A DNA stretch of 64,000 bases from Rhodocollybia butyracea (taxonomy: Eukaryota; Basidiomycota; Agaricomycetes; Agaricales; Omphalotaceae): contig JADNRY010000275.1 of NCBI GenBank assembly GCA_015501585.1, forward strand, positions 1 to 64,000. Reading direction: 5' to 3'. Shown here in pieces: positions 55,413 to 64,000 of the stretch. Positions within the stretch are counted from its first letter, which is position 1, and the number at the start of each line of letters is the position of its first letter. The notes under the pieces were generated by a model. The model was not told the DNA's origin and ran no database searches. It saw nothing but the letters and a program-made list of their open reading frames with translations. Position numbers and translations under genes: made by a program.

Positions 55413-56120
55413 TTGTAGTATATCTGTAGCTTATCAGTACCCTTGATGTAGCTATCTGTAGATTATCATTGCATATCCATGGTCTATTTATAGCCTCCAT
55501 GTAGCCTATCTATAGCCTATTTGTAGCCTTGACATAGCCTATTTGTGACCTCCATATAGCCTATCCATAGCCTATCTATAGTCTGTCTGTGGTCTCTTTG
55601 TAGCCTTGGTGTTGGCTACCTGTAGCCTATCCTCAGCCAATAGGCTATATCCTTGGTATTTCCTGTGTGTAGTCTATTTGTAGCCTTGGCATAGCCTATT
55701 TACAACCTCCATCATGTAGCCTATCTCTGGCCTTTTTGTAGCTTTTTTGTAGCCTATCAGTCTTCCCAGTTTGCTAATTTAATTTGTACCTTTGACCAGC
55801 CTTGACCTAGCCTATTTGTAGTCTTGGGGTAGCATATCTGTTGCCTCTTTGACATTTGTACCCTTGATGCAGTGTATCTACAGGCTGCAGCCTTGGTGTA
55901 ACTTATCTGTCACCTATTTGTAGTCTTGATGAAGCCAATCCACAGCCCAGCAGTAGCCTATTTGCAGCCTATTTGCAGTTGGTGTAGACTTTATTTCAAG
56001 TAGCCTTGGTGTAGCTAGCCTATCTGTTGCCTATTTGTAGTCTTGATATATAGCCTCAACCTAGCCTTGCCCTAGCTACACACCTGGATCCGGGTTGTCG
56101 GGGACCTGGACTCGTGTCCA
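55413..56120. repeat. Right arm inner part: CTATCTGTAGCC-type tandem repeat
   Basis: Same repeat family and orientation as 49451-50189 (CCTATCTATAGCCTATTTGT, GTAGCCTTGGTGTAACTTAT), more diverged. It ends at CCTGGATCCGGGTTGTCGGG…GTGTCCATCTCTAG (56088-56128), which may be the end of another small element. Confidence 0.7.
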
Positions 56121-56910
56121 TCTCTAGTTGCCACCAGCCACCGCCTGCAGGACTTGGAGGGGGCAAGCTGGGAGGAGAAGGGGTACCTATGAAAGGAGTC
56201 AGAAAAAGAAAAAATGGTTAAGTCCAACTCAGACGCACCATTACCACCAATTTTGGTACCCTATGCCATGTGCTCTTTGTTCCCTTTCACTTGCTTGGGC
56301 CCAACTTCTTCTGATTGCTGCTTCTGCAGTGCAGCTGCTTGTTAACCAACATCCTCTGCTCCTTGTCGGCTGGTATCGGACAGAACAGCGAGTATAAGGA
56401 ACAAAGAAAGACTTAAGGAAAGCTCAGAAAAGTGTGCAATAACTGGTATAGCTTGTAACTTGTGATTTTTGGCTGAGGAACAATAGTACAAAGTACCTAG
56501 CTTATATACAAGTGACCTAATTGTTAAATAAAGACAATAAAGTCAGACCGAGGTAATGCCAAGGCCAGAACGAGGTGGAATCAATACAAATGATAAAAAA
56601 TAAGCAATAGAGTAGAAAAGACAAAAGAGATGAACGTCGGGGCACTGCGGACCGCCGTGGGAAAGTAATGAGTACCGAAGGAGTCCGCCGATAAAGGTGT
56701 CGGAAATGTGAGTGCCGAAGTAGGAGTGAATTTGTGAAGTCCAAAGGTATATCGGAAGGGATAAAATAGAGAATGGAGTTTCGGAGCCGCCAGAGGTCGT
56801 GGGAACTATCGGAGCCGTGAGAGACTGTGAGAGAAGGTGAGGGAGTCTCGGAGAGTCTCGGAATGAGTCGGAACATCTCGGAATAATGATGGAAAGGCAT
56901 GAACTTAACA
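56121..56910. other. Non-repeat insert in the right arm; possible 389-bp solo LTR at 56522-56910
   Basis: 56522-56910 starts TGTTAA and ends TTAACA, as an LTR would, and is rich in GGAGTCTCGGAG-type words. The flanking five bases do not match, so this is only a candidate. 56130-56520 shows no recognised feature. Confidence 0.3.
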
Positions 56911-57765
56911 AATAGGTTACAAGTAGGCAACACCAGGGGTACAAATAGGCTATGGATGGGCTACAGGTAAGCTACTCCAAGGCTACAAATACACAATAAA
57001 TAGGTTACACTGGGGCTACAAATAGACTATTGATTACAAGGAGGCAACACCAAGGGTACAAATAGGCTATGGATGGTCTACAGATAGGCTACTCCAAGGC
57101 TACAAATAGGCCACAAATAGGTTACATCAAGCCTACAAATAGACCGTAGGATAGATTACAAGTAGGCAACACAAAACATGCAAGTGCTCCCAGTGCTTCC
57201 AGAACCCCAGGACACCTGCATATGTCCAGCGCTGGACATTCAATACAGTTCACTGGCAATTCAATATATTTGCTGGAGATTCCATACATTTGCTGGGGCA
57301 ATTTAATTGCTAAATACAGGTTTTGCTCATGACCAAGGGAGCAAATAGGCTATGGATTGGCTACAGGTAAGCAGCTCCAAGGCTACAAATAGGCAACAGA
57401 TAGGTTACACCAAGGCTACAAATAGACTGTAGATAGGCTACAGATAGATTACAAGTAGGCAACACCAGGGCTACACAAATAAGCTATGGATGGGTTACAG
57501 ATAGGCTACTCTAAGGCTACAAATACACAACAGATAGGTGACACCAGGGCTACAAATAGACTATAGATAGGCTACAGATAGATTACAAGTAGGCAACACA
57601 AGGGGTACAAATATGTTATGGATGGTCTACAGATAGGCTCCTCTGAGGCTACAAATAGGTTACAGATAGACTACAGATTGATTACATCCAGGCAATACCA
57701 AGGCGACAACTAGACTATAGATATGCTACAGATAGATTAAAAGTGGGCAACACCAGGGTACAAAT
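56911..57765. repeat. Right arm outer part: tandem repeat in inverted orientation
   Basis: Words such as GGCTACAGATAGATTACAAG and CAACACCAGGGCTAC mirror the left arm. 57332-57765 is almost identical to the reverse complement of 49443-49877. Confidence 0.9.
57172..57331 (+). mobile_element. CATSAG-type MITE, copy 3
   Basis: Reverse-complement partner of 49878-50037 (GCAAGTGCTCCCAGTGCTTC, TCCAGCGCTGGACATTCAAT, CTAAATACAGGTTTTGCTCA). Confidence 0.75.
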
Positions 57766-57915
57766 TAGAGCTCTGCACTGTACCGTATACGGTTACGGTG
57801 CCATACAGCTACATTTGGGCCATGACCATACCGTACAACTGTAGTTTCATGTGTCTGACAGTTACGGTACTGTAAAAGTATGGCCGTAATATGGCAATAA
57901 GGTGTACTGTCAGCA

Positions 57916-59060
57916 GAAGATAAAGATGATCATGAGTCTGGGTCCCGGTTGACCTGGACCCAGCACACAGGTATCCGGACCTCTAAAAGCCTGACCTGTA
58001 CCCGGTCAAGGAACCATGAGTATAGTGACCAGGAACCGCAGGTATTTGCATGGGTAGACCTGCAGGTACCTGTGGCACTGGTCAGTACAGGTACCTGTCT
58101 CACAATTCACAAGATATAATAAGTTAATAAAATTTTGTAAAGAAAAAATAAGTGCATAGAGAGTACACTACACTACGAACTACAATACATAATTAGAGGT
58201 CTTCTTCATCATCTGAAGCCTCATCACTACCTTTTCAACGACTTTTAAGACTACAGAAATACTCCAAAACAACATCTACAGGAACAAACTCTGCCTCAAA
58301 CCAGGACTTGAGAACCATCCAGCAGTGTAAGGTCTCAAAGGAGATATTGTGACAATGTTTGGTGACCTGAGTACCCCCATGAGAAAACAGATGTTCAACA
58401 TCAGGTGAAGTAGCTATACATAGTTTAGTATTAAGCAATACATATATGAACATGAAACTCACCAGGCGCATACAAGAAATCAAGACCCATGTGGGCCAGA
58501 GCACCACGCAGAGAGACTTTTGCCCCTGGCTTATCTAGACGCGAGACCCAAAACTGAACAGGGTCAGTCTCAGCATCGGTTGGGCTGGTGATATATCCAT
58601 CAAGCACATCTTCAACATTTGTTCTACCAAATTGATCAAGTTGTTCAAAGATAGTGTCAAGCTCCTACTCAGACACATTAATCAAAGCCTTGACAACTGA
58701 AAAAAAAGCCTACAAAATCATTATCTGTCTCATTAAGTACATCACTGACAAAGGATGAGTCAATGGTAGTCTTGTATTGAGTCTCCCACTCCTTGCAAAG
58801 CAGCTGATGGGCGGTCTCAATCCAGTCTGGTTCCCACTGTGCTTTGGTGAAGTACGCCAGTTTATATTTCGGGTGAAGCACTAGACAATGTTTGATTTCA
58901 ATTAAGAAAGAGCGTAGGGATTAACTTACTCATGCAGAGGCGGTACATCTTTGTATCATCAGTTTTGGAGTAGTACTTGTTGAGAACGGCGCAAGCTTTA
59001 GCAGCGGATGCATGAATGATAAATGGTTTACTGAAATCTCCAACCAAAAGTTTCACCCGA
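57916..59060 (-). mobile_element. hAT transposase remnant (C-terminal part)
   Basis: At 58881-58690 the frame reads LHPKYKLAYFTKAQWEPDWI, the conserved segment before the hAT dimerisation region. At 58440-58280 SPDVEHLFSHGGTQVTKHC and SFETLHCWMVLKSWFEAEF are the hATC dimerisation domain. The N-terminal BED finger and first catalytic Asp are missing. A GC-rich block (57940-58070, GGGTCCCGGTTGACCTGG) on the left may be the element's end; terminal repeats were not identified. Confidence 0.7.
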
Positions 59061-60334
59061 TGCAGCTGTACTATTTAAATACCCCCACTAGTTACTGTGG
59101 GGATCATTTAAATAAATCCAGTAAGCTACAGTCCCCCAAATGTTACAGGGGATATTAAATATGCTCCCTGGTTCACTGGTTCGCATTTGATGGGGTCATG
59201 TGACCAGTTTTTGTAGAATTGGGCAGCTGCACAAAAATGGGTGGTTTATGGGCCCATTATGGATATTTCTGGGGTGGTAGCTAGCCCCAAAAAGGCTATA
59301 GGTAATGTATTAATATTTGAGCACTGTACCTTGACATATGGGGTAGTGTAATGGGTCGGATTGAATGAAAAGATTTAGATTACCTTCGGTCAAAGCTGTA
59401 CATCACTTCCTAATTGGGAATGCCAGCAAAGCGGCCTAAAAGCCTGGTTGTACAGCAGATATCCTTGTGGTAGTACCAGAGTGGGTAGTACCAGAGTTGG
59501 TAGTACCACACTCAGTAACTTTATTCAGCGGCAAACACATTATCATTACATATCACCAAAACTCTGTGCATCTGCAATTGCCAGGGTGTCCATATGCTCA
59601 ACTAATCCCATATCCAAATCATCATCATCAAACTGATAGCCGTCTTCCTCCATTTCCTGCAACAGTTCTACTTGGTCTGCATCTATCTCCTGTTCAATCT
59701 CCATCCACTGTGCTGGTTCTAGTCCTACAAAGCTAGGTCTAACGTCTGCTGGGAGATTTGACAATGCTCAGGCCCAGTGAAAACCCTGGACGCCCGGATC
59801 GGTTCAGAATGGCTCAGATGAACTGACGGCCTCTGAGCCGACCTGAACCATTCTGGAACAATATTCTGGCGTGTTGGATAAGTTTGAAACGGCCAGATAG
59901 GCTCAGACCGCTTTGAACAAGCTGCCTCAATCTGGGCCATTCTGGAGGGATCAATTAGTTGTTTGAATCGGTTCAAAACGGCTGAGAACGGGTGAGAGCA
60001 GTTGTATGATTTCCAGGCTGCCCTGTGCTACAATACTATTACAATACTAGTATGATACGAATACTACTACGATACTACTACTACTGCAATACTACTACAG
60101 TGCTACTGCAATACTCCTACGCATTCTGAACACTGTAATGCACTCAACGCAAAAACAATCTATTCCGTTGCAGTCTTGGGTTTTTTTTGCCTTGGATTTC
60201 ATTTTTTTCTAGTAATGAAATTGTTAGAAGACGAAAGAAAACTAGCTCAACTAAGCTTACCATTTCAGCTTCCCTTAAAGTGATGGCCTACAAAATTGCG
60301 TTAGAAATGCATTACAGAGAGAAAATGTGCTCAC
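59061..60334. other. Repeat-rich intergenic region without a supported gene
   Basis: Contains an inverted pair TGCAGCTG…GGCAGCTGCA (about 59060-59231), three tandem GTAGTACCAGAGTGGG-like units (59469-59512), GC-rich small palindromes around CGGTTCAGAATGGCTCAG and CTGAACCATTCTGGAAC (59800-59860), and an ACTACTACGATACTACTACT microsatellite (60050-60120). Two minus frames (59764-59546, acidic; 59976-59725) show no domain. Confidence 0.45.
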
Positions 60335-62424
60335 TTTGCGGCCAGCTGGTCCCAAGTCATTCCAGTGTCGAGTAAATTGGGTTTTGGTTCCTGCGGGGTT
60401 CGCGTCACACCATTTGATTTTACAGATAGATCCTGGTAAGATATAAGCGAAAAATAAATGACATAGAAAAATAGTTATACCTGGCTTCGGTTGTGTTGTT
60501 GTTGGGCCTACGGGCCTTCCTGTCATTAACCTTCCGTTCTTCTGCAAGCACCTGTTAGATAGACATAGATAGCATCGAGAAAAGACAAACCAGCTGTGGT
60601 GCTGGCGCTTGCCGTTTCCAAAAGCAGGGGGCGAGAGATCGGTGTCAAATCAAACAGATCATCACTACAAACAATCTATGAGCAGGAAACCAAATAGAAC
60701 AACCAAGAGCAAACTTACAGCACTCCACCAGTAGCCTGGAGAGCAAAAAGTTGATGAACAAGTGCGCATATGCAAGATGAGAAGTAAATAACACACTTTT
60801 GCGACTGGAATATACACAGCCGGAACAGTCATTTTTGACGCGGAGTTAGCGAGAAAAGCTGATCTTGTTATTCGAGGCACCGCAGTACTTGACATAGAAC
60901 TTGATGCGGGAAGTGGTGGCAGAGCCACATTTGACAACCTAGTTGATGGTAAAGGAAAGATCGAGGTTGAATTCAGAGACAGAGTAGTGCTCGACGTTGG
61001 AGTAAGAGATGGAGCAGGAGTTGAAACTGAAGACGGAGCAGTGCTCGACATTGGAGTAAGAGATGGAGCAGGAGTTGAAACTGAAGACAGAGCAGTGCTC
61101 GATGTTGGAGTAAGAGATGGAGCAGGAGTCGAAATTGAACAAGGAGCAGCGCTCAACGTCAAAGTCGGAGATGGAGCAGGACTCGGCATTGAAATTGGAT
61201 ATAGAACTGGAGGTGGTGTTGGAATTGGAGACGAAGCAGCGGTTGACACTGAAATGGGAGATAAAGCAGGACTTGAGGCGGAAATCGGAGACAAAGTGGA
61301 ATTCAACGTTGTTACAGGAAACGGGACAACCTCTGTCAAAGGTGCTGGAAAAGAATCTATGACTGTCAGAGGAGTGGCGGCCACATTGATGTTGCTAGAG
61401 GTGATAGCTAAAGCAACCGCAACAGAAGCAGAAGCAGTTTCAGTCTTGGCCCGTTTCGGTTTGGTGTCACTGCTAATTAGTTTGGAGGCTTCTCTCTTCA
61501 ACCCAGTAGTAGAGATGGGAAGGTCCTTGTTCTCGTCTTTGGGGCCATACGTATCATACCAACCTGAATAGATATCTTTCGCAACTTCAGTTGCCTTCCA
61601 GTTGCTTTCCCCGTATGAAAGAACAGGATTTTGCGCACAAATCCGCTCTTCGTATTGCTGAAGAAACACTGACCCAAACTGCATGAATGTTCTTGGTGCC
61701 TCTCCCAGCCGTAATGCGTCAAAGCACATAGACCTAATACTACCCTGAATCTGTTCCAGAGTTTCTGCAGAGATTACAGTTCCATCTTTCTCCTGAAGGT
61801 AAAATGCTGGGTGGGGCTTCTTTGAGTCTTTCAAGCGAGCAAAGCCACTGATTTTCGACTTTGACTTCTTTGCAGCGCGATAACTAACGGCGGTACAGTA
61901 GCTGATCTTCGGAAAGTCTGCTTGCTGGTGCTGGGGTACGTTCCATTTCGGTGGAGAGTTGATAAGTGATTTGATATTGGAAAATTCGTGGCCAATCGCA
62001 GTATACATGTTCCTAAAAGCAATTTCATTACAACGATATGAAGAAAAAAAATGACACTCACTGTAGAAATTCCTGTTGAATCTTCAATTGATTCCTTTAT
62101 GAAGATTAGATATGCATAACCGAACCATAATACCTAACTCACATGATAATACCAAGTTCATTTTGCTGAGAAAAAGCAAAGCTGGAGGAAGATTGTGGCT
62201 AGAGAGTTCTCATAAGCATACAGGAGCGTTTGTGGAGGCTTTTGTGTACTGGCCTGATTCAAATAATTATGCTGGTGGCCGTTGGAAAAGAATTCTTGTT
62301 GAGGAGATATTGGACTGATGGCTGTGGAAGAAAAAGGATGGAAAGAGGTTGAAGGAGGTGCTGAGTTCATTTGAACAGAGTGAGAAGACGATTGAGGCTG
62401 AAAAGAGTGTGTATTGGATGCCAT
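60335..62424 (-). CDS. Unrecognised Ser/Pro/Thr-repeat protein, multi-exon
   Basis: ATG 62424 starts MASNTHSFQPQSSSHSVQ, Ser/Gln-rich. Introns (GTATGC…AAAG; GTGAGT…TTAG) join STQKPPQTLL, NQLKIQQEFLQ and NMYTAIGHEFSNIKSLIN in phase. A folded region follows (ISGFARLKDSKKPHPAFYLQ, AQNPVLSYGESNWKATEVAK), then a short basic stretch (KPKRAKT) and a long Ser/Pro/Thr region with 18-residue tandem units STPAPSLTPTSSTALSSV (61140-60985). Downstream exons carry KMTVPAVYIPVAK, SDDLFDLTPISRPLLLE and SICKIKWCDANPAGTKTQF, the last possibly a small zinc-binding motif. Phases of the last two junctions conflict, so the 3' structure is unsure. The middle basic stretch suggests a nuclear protein. Family unknown. 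Confidence 0.5.
60985..61145 (-). repeat. 54-bp coding tandem repeat (STPAPSLTPTSSTALSSV)
   Basis: Three near-identical 54-bp units, with more diverged Ser/Pro units extending to about 61290. On the other strand they create a long open but spurious frame of GAGVETEDGA-like repeats. Confidence 0.85.
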
Positions 62425-62439
62425 GTCATCGATATGCAT

Positions 62440-62680
62440 GATGGTAAGAGACAAGGTTTGAAATATTCTCATGCCATCAACGCGTAGTTTATTTCAAGTC
62501 CGATCGTGACTCTTCGCGACTTGGTATCTTATTAATACTTTTGTTCAATAAAATTATTTTTACATGGCCGTAAACATCTTCAGAGTATGAATTTCCACTT
62601 GAATAAGGATCAATGTTACCCATGCACTTTTAGCGCTTCAATTACATACAGGGTACCCGATAGCTAAGTCCAAACTAAAA
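62440..62680. other. Intergenic AT-rich spacer
   Basis: No feature seen; likely promoter region for the gene starting at 62424 on the minus strand and 3' flank of the next gene. Confidence 0.35.
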
Positions 62681-63410
62681 CTAATCTCCATATATTCCGT
62701 TGTCTTGGTCTTCTGGCTCGTACCCTCCTAGATCAGTTACTTCAAGGCCTGGTTTTTCTACCACAAAAAGACTTTCCTTCCAAGCCTCTCCCATCATAGT
62801 TGCGGATAACTCTGAGTGTGGCACCATACCTACTACAGACTTGATATCTTTTACGGGTATGACAGCAAGATTATCTGCCCCTTGATACTTGCAAGATATC
62901 ACAGTTCCAAACGAATCCTTGAGAAGCTGTGCATCTGGTTTAGAATACCGAGAAACCATGGCCAATGTCTCTGGTTCAGCTTGATCATCTTCAAGATTCC
63001 CTTGAAAACGGAAATAGAACTGGATCTCAGCAAAATCGGGCTTGGCATGTACTGCTTGAATCTACAAGAGAATGTTAGTCAGTACATGCATAAATATGGA
63101 AAATTGTACTTGCTTTCACGTTGCGTGCCATTCTCAAGTCCTCCACCTTCCCTTTCTCTTTCCAATAAGAACGAGCTATTTGACCATTGGGCAGACGGAG
63201 ATGGCCCCAGTGGACAGCACGTGCAGTGGGAATATTCTCGTCCTGGAGATACTTGGCTAATGCAGCATTTTCAATATCTTCAAGTGGTCGAGCACTTTGA
63301 GCAGTTGGGTGAAGAAGGACATACTTGTCACCAAGATCTTCAGCTGTGGATGGAATGTGATCTTCCTTGCCATGATGACGATCTAGCTGAGCTGGGAGCA
63401 TGGATTTCTG
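62681..63410 (-). pseudogene. C-terminal part of a basidiomycete transposon-associated protein, cut by an LTR
   Basis: The minus-strand frame below 63401 reads DKYVLLHPTAQSARPLEDIE, VHWGHLRLPNGQIARSYWKE and DLRMARNVK, then an intron, then MAMVSRYSKPDAQLLKDSFG and VKDIKSVVGMVPHSE to a stop at 62681. From familiarity, LRLPNGQxARSxWKE and VxxxKxIxSVVGMVP are C-terminal signatures of large transposon-derived proteins that are abundant in mushroom genomes. The upstream part is missing because an LTR starts at 63411. Confidence 0.6.
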
Positions 63411-64000
63411 TTATGACTCGATCAATAGTCTCGTCCAAACCTTCACAGTACGTAACTCGGCAGTAAAAATGATAAGAGAAATTAATGAGATTATAGAGCA
63501 AGCCTTTCCGTTCGTTGAAACCGCTAGGCAAAAAATATATACTCAAACAACTAGGCTCAAGTAAAGTTAGTAACTAGTTTGTAATACGAAACTCACAGAA
63601 CTTATTATTTGGAGATAGCTCGACAAATAATAATATGATTACCCTCGGAGATAGCTCAACAAGCAGTAATATGAATCAGAACTAGTACTCGGAGATGGCT
63701 CAACAAGTAGTAGTGAGTGTGGTGTCTAGTACTCGGAGATAGCTCAACAAGTAATAGTGAGTGTGATGTCTAATACTCGGAGATAGCTCAACAAGTAATA
63801 GGAAGTTGCAACTTGGAGATAGCTCAACAAGTGGCAATTAAAGAAGTATTCACTAGGAGATAGCTCAACAGGTGAATATTAGTGGATACAACTTGGAGTT
63901 AGCTCAACAAGATGTATAAATGTGTATTGTAGCTTGGAGATAGCTCAACAAGATACAATGAGTTGGTCTGGTGATTCACACAAGTGATAACAGCAAACAA
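63411..64000 (-). mobile_element. Second copy of the 1175-bp LTR, inverted, running off the window
   Basis: From TGTTATGACTCGATCAATAG at 63411 the sequence is the reverse complement of 27673 downward, with about 98 percent identity over the visible 590 bp, and includes the CTTGGAGATAGCTCAACAAG array. By length it should end near 64585. Whether it is solo or one end of a full element cannot be decided here. Confidence 0.9.

Larger units (their letters stand above)
47540..57915. mobile_element. Foldback-like composite with tandem-repeat inverted arms and nested transposons
   Basis: The left arm (47540-50190) and right arm (55413-57915) consist mainly of variants of CTATCTGTAGCCTATCTGTAG in opposite orientation. 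The inner 49290-50050 is almost identical to the reverse complement of 57160-57915. Both arms carry a hAT-type MITE at the same site, and related 155-160-bp MITE copies in inverted orientation. Between them lies another copy of that MITE with a PIF/Harbinger inside it. Long inverted arms built of short tandem repeats are the hallmark of foldback (FB) elements, but the outer ends and a target duplication were not found. The right arm is cut by a hAT remnant at about 57916. Confidence 0.65.

Noticed and set aside
56522..56910. A confirmed solo LTR
   Set aside because: The ends TGTTAA…TTAACA fit, but the flanking five bases (CTAAT and AATAG) do not form a target duplication, so it stays a candidate only.
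60987..61571. A 194-residue plus-strand protein with GAGVETEDGA-like repeats
   Set aside because: It is the antisense shadow of the Ser/Pro/Thr repeats of the spliced minus-strand gene.
18140..63410. A Starship-type giant element carrying cargo genes
   Set aside because: The tyrosine recombinase is part of a DIRS-like retroelement with gag and RT directly upstream, and no DUF3435 captain or coherent cargo was seen.

Overview
The window looks like a transposon-packed stretch of a filamentous basidiomycete (Agaricomycete) genome. The evidence is GT-AG introns of about 45-65 bp in every host-like gene, Plavaka-type CACTA, PIF/Harbinger, hAT, Ty3/Gypsy, tyrosine-recombinase (DIRS-like) and LINE sequences, and very few intact genes. 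No rRNA, tRNA or CRISPR array was recognised. Function calls rest on motifs and reconstructed splice patterns only; no database search was possible.

Host-like genes, left to right: an edge-truncated reading frame (1-358, minus); a three-exon basidiomycete membrane protein (5299-3827, minus); a protein with an acidic repeated tail (7214-6135, minus); a seven-exon DOT1-type histone H3-K79 methyltransferase (9400-10998, plus), the best call in the window; a gene starting with an FKBP/nucleoplasmin-like (NPL) domain (18069-17023, minus); a decayed gene with long acidic tandem repeats (37211-33375, minus); a small coiled-coil/RING gene (40807-40352, minus); a coiled-coil gene of unknown function (44767-46145, plus); and a Ser/Pro/Thr repeat protein (62424-60335, minus).

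Mobile DNA: a Plavaka transposase (about 17000-12498, minus); a DIRS-like retroelement with gag, RT-RNase H and tyrosine recombinase (about 18140-23760, plus) and fragments of its 3' end at 2756-3130 and 37640-37720; a Ty3/Gypsy element (30695-23913, minus) split by a 1175-bp solo LTR exactly behind its YLDD motif; a LINE 3' end (30767-31266); Gypsy remnants at 43128-44160 and 46183-47470; and a nested complex at 47.5-59 kb. That complex has near-identical inverted arms made of short tandem repeats. They enclose a MITE, which holds a 5-kb PIF/Harbinger, whose transposase is itself split by a 364-bp MITE. A second copy of the 1175-bp LTR enters at 63411 and runs off the right edge.

Most mobile elements are broken. 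Three of the breaks, in two unrelated elements, fall in runs of exactly six A and are each repaired by dropping one A, which points to systematic homopolymer miscalls or a shared +1 frameshift. Others are in-frame TGA codons compatible with CGA-to-TGA decay. No new defence or biosynthetic system was found; the nested foldback-like complex and the A6 pattern deserve most attention.
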